64,000 bases of DNA, from positions 682,001 to 746,000 of the forward strand of contig JABELC010000014.1 of the NCBI GenBank assembly GCA_028455995.1. Direction: 5' to 3'. Source of the stretch: Scleromitrula shiraiana. Lineage: Eukaryota > Ascomycota > Leotiomycetes > Helotiales > Sclerotiniaceae. The notes below the pieces were generated by a model. That model did not search any database, was not told where the DNA came from, and worked only from the letters and a program-made list of their open reading frames with translations. Position numbers and translations under genes: made by a program. How positions within the stretch are numbered: position 1 is the stretch's first letter; every line of letters begins with the position of its first letter. Below are positions 35,289-46,823 of the stretch, one piece after another.

Positions 35289-37990
35289 ATGCAAAATGAG
35301 AGAACAAAATGCGAGGATCACAAGTATGTCGCTTCATGCGTCATTTGTCCAATCGGGGCCCCAAAACTCCACCGAGATTTTCTAATCCCCACTGACTACA
35401 ATAAAGTTCTGGATATATTTGTTCCACTTCAATCTTACAGGTGAATGCACTTTTAAAAATGTTCTATTTTCAAAATCTAACAAGTTGGATTCGACAGACC
35501 GGTTAGGAAAGTAAGGCTTGATGTGGAAGACTTGCAGACAGCCGTTACAGAGGATCGAAAATCAAATCATGAGAATAGTCTTCAATTTATTCCGGAGCAA
35601 TGTTCATGGGAAGAAGTCTTCAAAGAAATGGATAACGCTAAAGTGCTATATGACGAGAAGAAAAAAAGTCTTGATTCTCTCCGCAAATGGTGGTTAAAAT
35701 TGGGAAAAAATAAGGCGGCCATTGATCCATGGTTAGAAATAATACTGGATGAGTATGGACTTTCTGTTATGCGAGGTGGCATTGTAGTTGTTCTTTCGGT
35801 GAGTTCGATCAAACATCTCATAAATTGCAAATTTCAGTGGTTGAATGCTAATAGAAGATCATTCTAAGCTTGCACAGAAAGCTTTCGATAACAGGGAAAC
35901 GATGATGAATGATATTGTGCAGATGGTGGATGTAGTCACTACTGTCAGCCCCAGGCGAAGGATTGTGGATTGGAATGATTCGCAGGTAACAAGCTTACTA
36001 GGACTAACAAAGATGAACAGCAACTCAGAGATAAGGTCGAGGAACACAGTGCAATGTCAAGACAAGACATAGAAAACATGTTGGATGCAAGGCTTGAAGA
36101 GCAGAGAGAGCGATTGGCGGTCATGTTAGAGGCAAAAGCTTTAAATGCCCAAAACTACCTTCTCGAATTTTTAAACTACCACGAAAAGAAAAAAAAGTGA
36201 GAAGGTTTCAAACCACAAAATCATCATGAAACTGACAAATCTCCAGTTACACAAGCAGAAGCCTACTCTCCATATTCTCCAGCTCCAATCAAGTATGTCA
36301 ATCATTGGCCTGAAGTGCTTCCAAAAAGTTCCATTGCCCCAAATTTGCTACAGATATTGGATATATTGCAGATACCAATCAGCGAAGCGAATGATAATCT
36401 CCAAGCAGTTGTCAGTCAGAGTGGATGGCTCGACGAGCAAGCTCACAGCGCAGCGCAAAACCTTCTCCACACCCCGCAAGTTTGCAACTGGCTTGTGGGT
36501 GAAGAATTATGTCTCTTGTTGGTAAACGGAAACGGCGAAACCCACGTGAACGATAGCATCTCGGCTATATCTGCTTTGTGCTAGCATTATTGGAAGTCTA
36601 AGCAATAAGCGACAAGACGGTCGAACTGCAATTATTCGTTTTTTCGCCGGTTTGCATGGAGAGGGGCCAAAGTTTATGCCCTACGGTATCACGTATTCAG
36701 AAAGCGAACCTGAATAGAATTTAATGACTTCTCTAAATGAATTTTAGGAAATTAGCCATTTTAATGTTTGGGTATATTAAAAGTTCAAATATCGATGTAT
36801 TAAACTTGTAATTAACTAAAAGTTAAATTTTATATAATATAAATTAATCTCTAAATTTGAAAATTAATTTTAAATAAACTTTGGATAAACTTTAAATAAA
36901 CCTTGATAAAATTCGGATAAAATGTATTAATTTAAAATTATATTTAAAATGACTTTATTATTAATTTTATATTATAAAATTATATAATTTTTTAATAAAT
37001 TTTTATTAATTAAAAATTTATCTAATTCTTTATTAATTTGATTTAATTTATATATATAGTTTTAAGTTATAAAACTTTAATTATTTCTAGTTAAACTTTA
37101 TTTTTTATAAATTAATAATTTTATTATTTTAAATAAAAATAATTTTTATTATAAAAATTATAAAATTTAAAAATATATTTATATTATTTTTTTAATATAT
37201 ATTAATATTAATTTAAATATATTAATAATAAAAAAAATACAGAATTAATTTTAGTATATTAATTAAATTAAGAAATAATAAAGCATATCAATTATTAATA
37301 TATATTAATTTTATATATAAATATAATTTTATATATAAATATAATTTTATATATAAATATAATTTTATATATAAATATAATTTTATATACAAATATAAAT
37401 AAAAATATATTAATTTTATATATAAATATAATTTTATATACAAATATAAATAAAAATATATTAATTTTATATATAAATTCTATATTAATTTAATGTTAAA
37501 CAATTATCTAAAATAAATCTAAATATTTAAATTAAATTTATATTAATATAAAATCACTCCTCGAAAATCAACTTATAATATAATTGAAATTTCAATTATA
37601 ATGCGAAAATTTCCTTCTCTGAATGGTATTCAAGAAATCCCTGAATACGTGATACCGTAGAGATGGTGAAGTCACTTATCATGCAAATGTTACTTTTATT
37701 ACATTTCTATCGTTGCTTGAACTTGAACTTCATCAATAGCGAGGGATATCTAAGAGATCTTACGACTCAGGAGTTGGGATGTTAGTTACCAACAACAGTA
37801 TTATGGGGGCATGTCGTGTAGATTCGAACTTCTCGTGACTAGCGCAAATGAAACAGATATATTGCACCAGCGAGACGATTCATCATGAGAGGTGATACAT
37901 CTTGGAGCGGATTATGGATCGAGTTCATATATCTCTGATTATGAAGTTAGCAGTAATTGCGCAACTATAGAAGAGGATAATTTAAGACGA
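35289..37990 (+). pseudogene. STAND/NACHT-associated helical-domain protein (DUF7708-like), broken and transposon-split
   Basis: Model of the remains: exon 35289-35440 (MQNERTKCEDHKYV..), intron 35441-35497, exon 35498-35798 (CSWEEVFKEMDNAKVLYDEK .. KLGKNKAAIDPWLEIILDEY .. MRGGIVVVLS), intron to 35877, then KAFDNRETMMNDIVQMVDVV, a coiled-coil-like MLDARLEEQRERLAVMLEAK, and the downstream region WLDEQAHSAAQNLL .. WLVGEELCLLLVNGN. This layout is that of the N-terminal helical domain of fungal STAND-type or related signalling proteins. Lesions: in-frame TGA at 36198-36200 after a run of A, a 1-base loss near 36578 (ISALC|ASIIGSLSNK), and a 984-bp TIR element at 36679-37662. Coding-like sequence resumes after the element (MVKSLIMQMLLLL .. 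FINSEGYLRDLTTQEL) and fades out by about 37990 with several stops. Confidence 0.75.
36679..37662. mobile_element. AT-rich non-autonomous TIR element, copy B (inverted relative to copy A)
   Basis: 984 bp. Starts CCCTACGGTATCACGTATTC and ends ACGTGATACCGTAGAG, flanked by ATG on both sides (36676-36678, 37663-37665). The left subterminal block (GAACCTGAATAGAATTTAAT) is the reverse complement of the right one of copy A, and the right end (AACTTATAATATAATTGAAA) of the left one. The interior is A/T repeats such as TATATATAAATATAATTTTA. No transposase. The host frame on the two sides joins as GPKFM / VKSLIM when one ATG is removed, which fixes the boundaries and the 3-bp duplication. Confidence 0.92.
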
Positions 37991-38503
37991 CCGATGCTCG
38001 AACATAAAGGTTGGGTTAGTTTTCCATGATCTTGAAGATTTGAGAATAGGATATTATGGTTCATGGACTGTTTGATGCAGTGCATATTATAATTGTCAGG
38101 TTTTTCGTTTCAGATGATATACATCTCATTTCCTCCAAACCGAAAATTGAAGGAGGATCTCATCCGCAAAAACACACCGTCCAGTACAATGCTTTTCAAC
38201 CAGATAGTTTAATATCAATCCGCGCGCAAGGAGTAGCATTTCCAAACTCGCAGCCACAATAGCCACAGCAACAACAGCAAAACAATATCATCTTTTGATA
38301 ACCTCTCAGCCAAATATATTTATTTCACGCCCTGCCAACCAACCCGCTATGCAGCAACTTGCGAATCAGCACAACAGAAACCCCGCCACTTTTCACCGTA
38401 ACGAATCACTTCATCATGCAGTTCATCATTTATTCTCTAAACCGAGATACTGGGCCTATCAGAAATATCACGTGCTGTTGATGGCGTATATCCACAAATC
38501 GTT
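37991..38503. other. Intergenic, no supportable gene
   Basis: Short plus-strand ORFs at 38056-38262 and 38295-38579 lack motifs. The second runs into the inverted repeat at 38504. Confidence 0.4.
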
Positions 38504-39595
38504 GAATCATTTATCTCATCCTCAGACCCTTCGATATATTGCCCCACATAAAATTTTTTTGACCAATAATAATCTTTAATTTTTACCTAAGATACACCAA
38601 AAAATCTAAAAGTATTTGATCGTCACTTTGATATAAACATAAACAAATCGATATATTAATGACTTTTTAAATAATTATAATAAATTAATTAATAATTATA
38701 ATTTTTTAAAGCCGATTACATAAATTAAAATGCATTTTCTCATTATTTTTATATATATTATATTATTATAACTTAAAATTTTAATATACAATTATATCAT
38801 TAAAAAAAAAAAAGTACATTTTCAAACATAAACATTCTCAAATCACTATTAATACCTACCCTTTTAAAAATTAATAACTACAACTTTTTTAAATAAATCT
38901 AACAATATATTAAAAATCTTTCAATCGATCTAACCTCTACTATATAAAAAAATCTTTTAAAAAAAATTATAATTATTGATTTTAAAAAAAATAAATACTC
39001 TACCATTCTTTACTATTTTTAAAATACATACTTTAAACTTAAAACATTTTACATCAAAATTCAACTTCAACTCCAACCATTTTAACCTTCTTCAACATTT
39101 ACCACAACACCACTAATACAATCTATAAATTTGCAAAATATTCAACTTAAAATAACAATTCGATTAAACCTAAAATCATCATTAATATATAAATATTAAA
39201 AATAAAGAAGTTAAATAAATTCAAGTTTAAAACAAACCTTGTTTATATAAAATTTTTAAAAATAAAATTTTAAATCAACCATACAATTTAAATATCTAAT
39301 ACCAATTATATAAATACTAGTAAATAAAAGCTTTTAAATAATATAATTCTTTTTTAAATAAATTATAATTAAAAAATAAAAGTATAAAGTTAAAGTGCTC
39401 TCACCAAACAAAATCGGTTCTCACCAAAAAAACGCCCAAAATGCCTCAGACCCTTCAAGAGATTAACTTGCCCTTCGTCGCTTATTCATCAAAAATTACA
39501 TAATACACCACCACTTTCTCAATATAAATCCATATATCTATTAAAATGGCTAAGTTAATCGACCATAGAAGGGTTTGAGGATGAGATAATGAATC
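38504..39595. mobile_element. AT-rich block bounded by ~31-bp inverted repeats (possible third TIR element)
   Basis: GAATCATTTATCTCATCCTC at 38504 is matched in inverted orientation by ATGAGATAATGAATC ending at 39595 (GATTCATTATCTCATCCTCA in reverse complement), with 4-5 mismatches over about 31 bases. Between them are about 1 kb of very AT-rich, non-coding DNA. No target duplication could be assigned, so the ends may be internal to a larger element. Confidence 0.5.
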
Positions 39596-40001
39596 ATCCC
39601 GTTATTCTTTTAGGTTTTCCAGAATCTCACATGATCACGAATGATCACATGATATGCGCGTGCACATATCCTTGAGAATATAACGATAGACGGCAGATAG
39701 CGATCCTTGGATTCTTTTGTTTTTTTTTTCAAATCCAGTCACTCGTACTTCTCGAACATTCTTTTTGCAACCTCTCCGCAAACCATCTTTTCCTACCAGC
39801 GAAAAAAAAAATGAAACAACGACTTTTAAGCACAAGAAAGTAAAGCACCTCGTTACGAGTATAAGAATCCAACACCTAACCCACAGAAATGAAGACGAAA
39901 CTTTTCGTTTATGGGATTTTTCGGTTGATTTTCGTGGCGTAGCATTGGGTTATTAGTGTTATCTTAGACCCAAGCCGATCATCAAACGAATCAAAAGTTC
40001 C
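39596..40001. other. Intergenic upstream of tRNA-Lys
   Basis: No gene. Two overlapping short ORFs on opposite strands without motifs. Confidence 0.45.
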
Positions 40002-40094
40002 GCCCGGTTGGCACAATTGGTTAGCGCGTGGGCCTTTTACTATATAAACAAAAGTATTAGCCCAAGGTTGAGAGTTCGAGCCTCTCATCGGGCG
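40002..40094 (+). tRNA. tRNA-Lys (TTT) with 19-nt intron
   Basis: Acceptor stem GCCCGGT/ATCGGGC with discriminator G. D loop AATTGGTTA. Anticodon stem TGGGC/GCCCA. Mature loop CTTTTAA, interrupted after position 37 by CTATATAAACAAAAGTATT. T arm GAGAG-TTCGAGC-CTCTC. One A-C mismatch in the D stem. A T-run (TTTTTTTATTTTTT) from 40108 is the likely RNA polymerase III terminator. Confidence 0.9.
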
Positions 40095-41501
40095 TTGGAA
40101 GATTTGTTTTTTTATTTTTTCTGATTTTTCTGCAAGTTTTTGCGAATTTTGCGGTGTGATTTGAAGATGGAGGTGGTTTGGTCGTGATTAGTTTTTGCAT
40201 CGATTACGTGGCCCGTGCTTTCGAAATCCACTACTTTTTTTAAGCGAGGTAGTGCTTCAAGACTCCACTACCGGGTTTTGTTGTAGATCTACTAGTAGAG
40301 ATCCAGAATTACCTTTTTGAAAACATGAAATTCAAATATTGCTGCGATTTTGAGTAAATTAAATCATTGCGTTATAGATACAGTGGTTTAAATATCTATT
40401 TAGGTGGCGTGAACTTACTATTTATCATTTCAGCTTCATTTATATGGTATACGTGAACGAAATGATGCATCGACGTTAGTGTGTTCAACGGGTACCCATG
40501 GGGCGGTTTTTCACTTTCATGAATAATCCAAGATTCCGCGCATAATCCAATAATCCATGGATAATTCGTTCAGAATGTAAACGATGCAGCATTGTTTACT
40601 ACAACTAACATAAAATAAACAGAAACTACTTCCCACTCTTGGGCGTCCAATCATCAAAATAAATCACAGTTCTGATCTCTACCTTAAAAGGTCATTACAG
40701 TAGATACATCTCAGTTCGTGTACCATATCGATCCTACATCCAGATATTTTATACAATCTAAGCGGAATTAACAGGTCATGTCGAGGTTGAGTTAAGACTT
40801 CCTTTAAGTTCTACTTGAGATGAGCCCCAATAGAGGGAATATTTTAGGTTAGTTGGGTATACTTTTACGGTATCTCTTAACAAATACCAAGTTGAATGGA
40901 GAGATCCAAAACAGAATCAGATAGTTAATCGAGAAGAAATAATTAACTATCATGCTTCTAGTATTTTAGTTTCTGAAAGAATATTATCTATCTTTGTTCT
41001 CTCATCATCATTCACCAGTCCTCTCCACCAGCTCAGTATATATTCCCTAGTTTGAGTTTTGGAGATGAGGATAACCTTCGAATGATGGGAATTCCCTATA
41101 TAGCTAATAGAATAAATGATTCATAAACATTAAACTCAATCGTTGAACTTGGAAATCTATACACTGCCTATACAATATGATCTTACGTGGAAATCCAGCA
41201 AATATATCATGGTTTTCTGCAAAGACAATAGAAATATGATATGATTCATTAACACTTGGTAGTAATGACAGTGAGTACATGATAAATGACAGAATGATTC
41301 CTGCAAGTCCCATCCCATTTCCCAAATACACCCTTCCCTTCCCTTTCCCCTTCTCATCCATCCCAATACCAGTTCCTTCCTCCCCCATCTCATCACGTCT
41401 CACCACATACCAACCAGTATCCACCCATCCATTCCATTACTAAATCCACACCCTTCATTAAACACCCCACCTCCATCCCTTGATCCCTTCCTCAACTTCA
41501 A
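40095..41501. other. Intergenic
   Basis: tRNA 3' flank, then gene-free DNA. The minus-strand ORF at 41104-41424 lies directly downstream of the Cys-rich gene and is probably untranslated or chance. Confidence 0.45.
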
Positions 41502-42082
41502 TCAATCAAGACACAAATTATTATGACAAATCGTCCTTCCACCCGCATCACCCCGACAATAAGTACAAATTCTATTATCGCAACAGGAGATCAGGTTCAT
41601 AGGGGAGCAAAATTCTGGGGATGAAAATGAGATGTTATTATGGATTTTTAGATTTCAATTAGTGGGGGAGGGGAAGTGAGGGAGGAAGGAAGGTGGGAAG
41701 GAGAAGAGAGAAGAAGAGGAACATAAGAAAGAAAAACGAAAGTAAAAGCAAACACAACAATATAACAAAAACAAAAACAAAACCCACCAAACTCCCCCGC
41801 ACATTGCTTAGTGGAGGGATCATTCATCAGCCCGATATTGACGAGGATATTGGTGATGGGGGTCATTGGGCTGGCGTGATCTTTATCTTCATTGTCACCT
41901 GGAATAATTTCGTTAGTTATGCAAGATATCTTGGACGAGCGTCAAGTAAGAGGGTAAGGTTAAGTTATGTGCGAGATAGATCAGATACCTTTCGTCAACC
42001 GAGTCTGATCATGCGAAAGTGGATGACTAGGCAAGGCCATCACGGAAGCCACGACTAGTGTTGTTGCGAGGAGGAGTTTCAT
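41502..42082 (-). CDS. Small secreted cysteine-rich protein (8 Cys in mature part)
   Basis: Three exons inferred: 41989-42082, 41788-41898 and 41502-41614. Introns are 90 nt (GTATCT..TTCCAG) and 173 nt (GTGGGT..CCCCAG, branch CACTAAT); 105 aa. Residues 1-17 (MKLLLATTLVVASVMAL) are a clear signal peptide. Exon 2 is hydrophilic and ends at CAGEFE. Exon 3 is Cys-dense: FCSPMNLISCCDNRICTYC followed by ..TIC..LC. Eight cysteines in the mature part, with order C..C..CC..C..C..C..C, contain the adjacent CC and spacing seen in knottin-like folds. Reading through intron 2 instead gives a Cys-poor low-complexity tail, which argues for the spliced form. Candidate apoplastic effector or defence-type peptide; no family was recognised and no activity is claimed. 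Confidence 0.78.
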
Positions 42083-44822
42083 TGTTGTAAGATGTAGATG
42101 CCAGATAAACCTGACTGATTTGCTATGTATGTATGTATGTATGTATGTATTTTTGGATAAATTTGAAAAATTGATGAAGAGAGGAGGTGACTGACTGACT
42201 GACTGACTGGGAATTGAGAGAGCCTTTTATACATATCGAAGAGAGATTATACGGTATCTCCAATCTTCGCGTCCTCGCATCCGTTCTACCATCTTCCAAT
42301 TTCCGATGATCCAATTGGGCAGGAGAATATGTATGTGGTGACGACTATGCCTGAGGACGTAAGTATATGTATGTGTCTCGATGTTTTGAGACACGGGATG
42401 GTAGATTGATATATGATATCGTAATAGAAATCCCAACATCCTTGTTTCCTTCCCGTCTATACATATTATATACACAGCGTCAAGAACTCTTATAGGTGAA
42501 ATCACACCACTCGTCAATTTAAACCTTAACTTTACTTCACTATGATATCAGAACCCTCAACCACTCGCTCCCATCCCATGGGCCATAAACATGTAAACGT
42601 TTCTCCACCAGGGATATGATGCTCTCCTCTCTTGTAACTCGATATCAACAATTTCAATCAAGATTTCCATCTCCATCCCGCACAGGCAAATCATTCTTCA
42701 TATATCATGCAAGTCATTCATCTGCAATGCAATGTAATGTAATATGCTTAATATGCAATGGACGATAATTACCGAAAGTACCAGATCACGATAGATAGAT
42801 AACCTTATATATGCAATCTTGCATCTGCATCTGCATCTGCATATCCATCTCCATCGATCTATCGTCCTTGGATTCAGACCCAGTATTGCCGCATGCATTC
42901 ATGCATGCAAATCGCTTACATGCATACATGCATACATACATATATACCCCAACTCTCCGCGCGATATACATGAACAAACCAAACCCAAACCCAAATCCAA
43001 ACTCAACAATATCATTCCGCCTCGGATATAAGCTCCCGACATCCAATCCCATCCAATCCAATCCAATCCAATGCAATCCAATCCAATCCAATGCAATCCA
43101 TCCTAGTAACAAAACAACAAATTAACAAAAGAAAGATAAGAAATCATCATTCCATTTCTTCAATTCATCCCCATAGTGTGTTTCACCGATGTGGTACAGG
43201 ATTATTCGCCTCCGGGTTCTCGGGATGGGTAGTAGACGACATCGAATATGGATCATATCAAGTAAGTGAATTCGAACATCTGCAATGCATATTCGTTTCA
43301 TCTATTCCATTGCATTCCATTTTCCGCCTGCTTGTTTCCGTTTTTTTTGGCCCAAGATGACATATATGTATCTATGTATGTATGTATGTATGTAGAAAAG
43401 ATAAGATAAGATAATATAATTTAAATAACTTGCACGTATCCGTTCCTATCTTGATGGCTGAGCACAGGGGGTAAGGGTGCCAGTGGGAATATAAGTTTGG
43501 AGAAAAAAGACTCAAAGGTAAGGAAAGGAACATAGAGAGATGCAGTGTGGGAGATGTTGAAAAGCTTGAGGTTGGTATGCAATATGGTATCTTCGCTGTT
43601 ACCCCTCCATTCTATTCTATTAGTATTATATTTCTATTTCTATTCCCCTCTAACCATACAATTCCCATCCCATTCAATCCTATCCTATCCTATCCTATCC
43701 TATCTATTCCCTCCAATCGATTTCCCAAGAAAGCGCCCTGTGTAAATCTAAATAATAAATACTAAATAATAACTATCCCCCCTGAAAACATCAGATCCAG
43801 TATGTATCTTTCTTTCCCTCTCCTCTCCTCTCCTCCCCTCTCCTCTCCTCTCCTCCCCTCTCCTTCCCTCTCCTCTCCTCTCCTCTCCTCTCCTCTTACC
43901 CCCCCCCCCCCCCCCGCCCCTAAATAAAACCAACATCAAAACCAACATCTATCCAACCTCCACGCACCCCCACCACCACCTCCCAATCCTCATCATCCCA
44001 CCCCGCCCCAACTCCCATCCTAAATACCAACGCCAACAACAACACCATCACTCATACATACACACTCTTCAAATTCCTATGCGATCAAACCCACTCCACT
44101 CCACTCCATCCCACTATATATTTGTGCATTATTAATCACTTGTTAATGAATTAGTTATTTATTTATTTATTGTTTGTTGGTTGGGTAGTTTTTATGTATG
44201 GGATTGAGATTATTGTTGGATTGATTAGATTAATTAGATTGATATATGTTGATATATATATTTATATTTATGTATATATATATAGAATGGTAAATTGTTA
44301 TACAGTGTGTGGATTTAATCAATACGATTAACTATCTATGATATAATATAATATAAACACTCCTTCCTCTCCTTCGCTCTCTTTCATTCTCCCGCCATCT
44401 CTCTCTCATATAGTAATTATCATGTAAAAAAAAACATTAACGAGCTTTCCTTCATCCATTCATCTATTCATTTATCCTACTAATATACCATCCATCATCC
44501 ATTATCCATCATCCAAATCAAACAAAAACAAATCAAATCAAAATAAAACGAAACGAAACGCCGTCCTTGCTATGCTGTGTTATGCTATGCTATATATAAA
44601 AGATCCATAAATACCGTATCGTGAATATATGCAAGCATGGATGCATGGATAGATGCGATAACCTTATAAATAGCTCAATTCCACCGAATGGCATCGCATC
44701 GAATCGAATCGAATCGAATTGAATGCAATGAATTACATCCCAATCTAACCTCCAAAATAAATCCCCAAGTAACCAGCCACCCCCTCCTAACCAGCCGCCC
44801 CCTCCTAACCATCCGCCCCCTC
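42083..44822. other. Microsatellite-rich intergenic region
   Basis: No supportable gene. Contains (GTAT)n at 42123-42150, (GACT)n at 42188-42208, (ATCCA)n at 43038-43098, (ATGT)n at 43364-43395, (TATCC)n at 43675-43705 and the CT/C tract listed below. Confidence 0.6.
43808..43920. repeat. CTCTC pentanucleotide tract ending in poly-C
   Basis: About 90 bases of (TCTCC/TCCCC)n on the plus strand followed by a run of about 18 C. All purines are on the other strand, so it is a homopurine/homopyrimidine tract able in principle to form triplex or G-rich structures. Confidence 0.9.
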
Positions 44823-44841
44823 CTAACCAGCCACCCCCTCA
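44770..44841. repeat. Four tandem 18-bp repeats overlapping the stop codon of the DUF4050 gene
   Basis: Unit TAACCAGCCACCCCCTCC, four copies with 1-2 changes. The last copy covers the stop codon and final residues (..GGEGVAG) of the minus-strand gene, so copy-number change would alter the C-terminus or 3' UTR. Confidence 0.85.
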
Positions 44842-46823
44842 CCACCCTTCCCTTTCTCCTTCTTCCCCCCCGCACTCGCCCCATCATGACCAAAACTCAA
44901 TATCTTCTGCAACCCCTTCCTAATTGACCCAGGCGTACTCGGACTCTTCTCTCCCGTCCCATTCCCCGCCCCGTGTGCCCCACCATCCTTGCCATCCCTC
45001 CCACCGACCCCCTGTCCCGTCCCCCTATCCAAGCCCAACATCCCCGCCAAACTCAACCTCCTCGCCCTCTTCTTCGTCGTCGCCCCCTCCCCCCCAGCCG
45101 TCGCTTTAGGCGGCCACTCGCCATCTCTCTTCCAGCCCTGCACACAACTCCTCGTCACATCTCTCAGATTCATCGGACAGCTCGGCGTCAGACTCTGCAG
45201 GATCACCTTATCGTATATCATTCCGTATGCGGCGGGGGTGATACTGGCTCTTATTTGATTTTCGGGCGGTAAGAGGGGTCCGGCGATGGGGATTTCTGTG
45301 TCCCATTCCTCTTCTTCTTCTTCTAATTTGGTTGTTGTGGTTGGTGCGGGTTCGATTTCGTCTACGGCTGTGCTGCTGCCGTTTTCGATGGGTGATGGGG
45401 TTGAGGAATCGCGGGATGAGTCGGATGATAATGATGATGATGGGGGGATACGGCGTGCGCAGGTCCAGGCATCTCTTCTTTCTACAAAACATCTTGTTCC
45501 GTCGTTCCATTTCATTTCTGCGGCAAGACGTTTCTTTCTTCGACGTTTTCGATCGGCTTTTCTTTTATTAATAGATACGCCAAGGTCTTCGGGTTTTTCA
45601 AATCTTTCTTTATCGGGTGTATTTATATTGACGGGACCTTTTGGTGAGGTTGGTCCATTGGGATCATCTTCACTTTCGCTAACATTACTTTCCCATTCAT
45701 CTCTTTCCCTCCAAACTTCTTGAAGTGTTTCCGCATCTTCGATCGTATTCATCAACTCAATAGGTTGTTCTAATTGTTCCGTTGTAAGACTCTCATCTAT
45801 TGGCCAATCCCATTTCCAATCTTTTTTAACTCTCTCTTCCAGATATTTTCTAATGGCTTCCTTTTGTATCGTTCGATCTTTGCTTGTTAAATCGGCCTCG
45901 TAATCTGATAAAGCATTTCCATTCGCATATGCACGACGTCGTGCAGCAGATCTTCTACCAAAAACCATTTTATTCTCATTCGCGCTTATAGTATTGGAAG
46001 GAAGTTGTGAATGGTGTTGAGGTGATGATATGGAAGGAACTTGCGAAGCGGTGGTAAGAGATTGATTAGATTGTACAGCGGTAGTTAATATATCAGTAGT
46101 ACCAATACATAAAGAATGATTTGTTTTCACCGGACTATCAATATTTTCACTCGGTGGTACGACAGATATTGGTGGTGTGACTACATTCGCAGGCAAAATT
46201 ATTAGAAAAAGAATATCAAAACATCAAAACGTCAAAACATCAAAACATCAACCCACTGATGCAGAAATTGATTAAGCCACCTTTTATAAATGAAATAGAA
46301 ATAATATTATATGAATATGATAATATAATAGAATGAAAATTAGATATTCATATTAAATGAAAATTATTATACCTGAATTTGAATTATCTTTCTCTGCGAT
46401 GGTACTTAAAATTGATTTCCCCGCATAGTTTGAATTTGTTGTCGTGGAAATTATCGATTTTGTAGTGTTAACCTTAGAAGCAGTCTGAATACTAGTAATA
46501 GAACTACCAAGATTTTCATCCGAGGCTGAATTTGAAGGTAATTCAAATTCTTTTGATAAAAAATTATTGATATTTTGATGATCCGTCGAAGAAGAGGTAA
46601 TATTTTGATATAAATTTGATCTAGATGAATTTAAATTCATACTAGTATTAATAATGTCTTTAGTTTTATGATGGGTTTGTTCTTGTTGAAGACGGCGTTG
46701 ATTTTGATCTTGGTATTGGTCTTGGTCTTGATTTTGGTGTTGATCTTGACTTTGTACTTCTTCATCTAGTTTCAAAGTATTGATTGGTTGATTTATAACT
46801 TTGATAGATATATTTTGAAACAT
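44823..46823 (-). CDS. Gag1-like clamp (DUF4050) domain protein
   Basis: Exon 1 46373-46823, intron 46181-46372 (192 nt, GTATAA..TGTAG), exon 2 44823-46180; 602 aa. The N-terminal ~150 residues are Gln/Asp/Asn/Ser-rich and likely disordered. The conserved part includes MVFGRRSAARRRAYANGNALSD, a helical region with VKKDWKWDWPI and EVWRERDEWE, a basic stretch (INKRKADRKRRRKKRLAAEM) that could be a nuclear-localisation signal, and the family block CPMNLRDVTRSCVQGWKRDGEWPP near residue 500. It ends in a Gly/Lys-rich tail partly built from an 18-bp tandem repeat. Members are conserved fungal cytosolic/nuclear proteins without known enzymatic activity; I assign the family from the GWKRDGEWPP block. 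Confidence 0.82.

Noticed and set aside
37320..37460. CRISPR-like array of AT repeats
   Set aside because: No regular spacers; these are internal simple repeats of a eukaryotic transposon.
41104..41424. 106-codon minus-strand ORF downstream of the Cys-rich gene
   Set aside because: Low-complexity start, no motif, overlaps a second ORF in another frame; likely 3' flank.
42811..43125. ORFs over the CATCTG and ATCCA runs
   Set aside because: Open in both strands because of short tandem repeats.
45208..45723. ORFs on both strands inside the DUF4050 gene
   Set aside because: Shadows of the minus-strand coding frame, which has family motifs.
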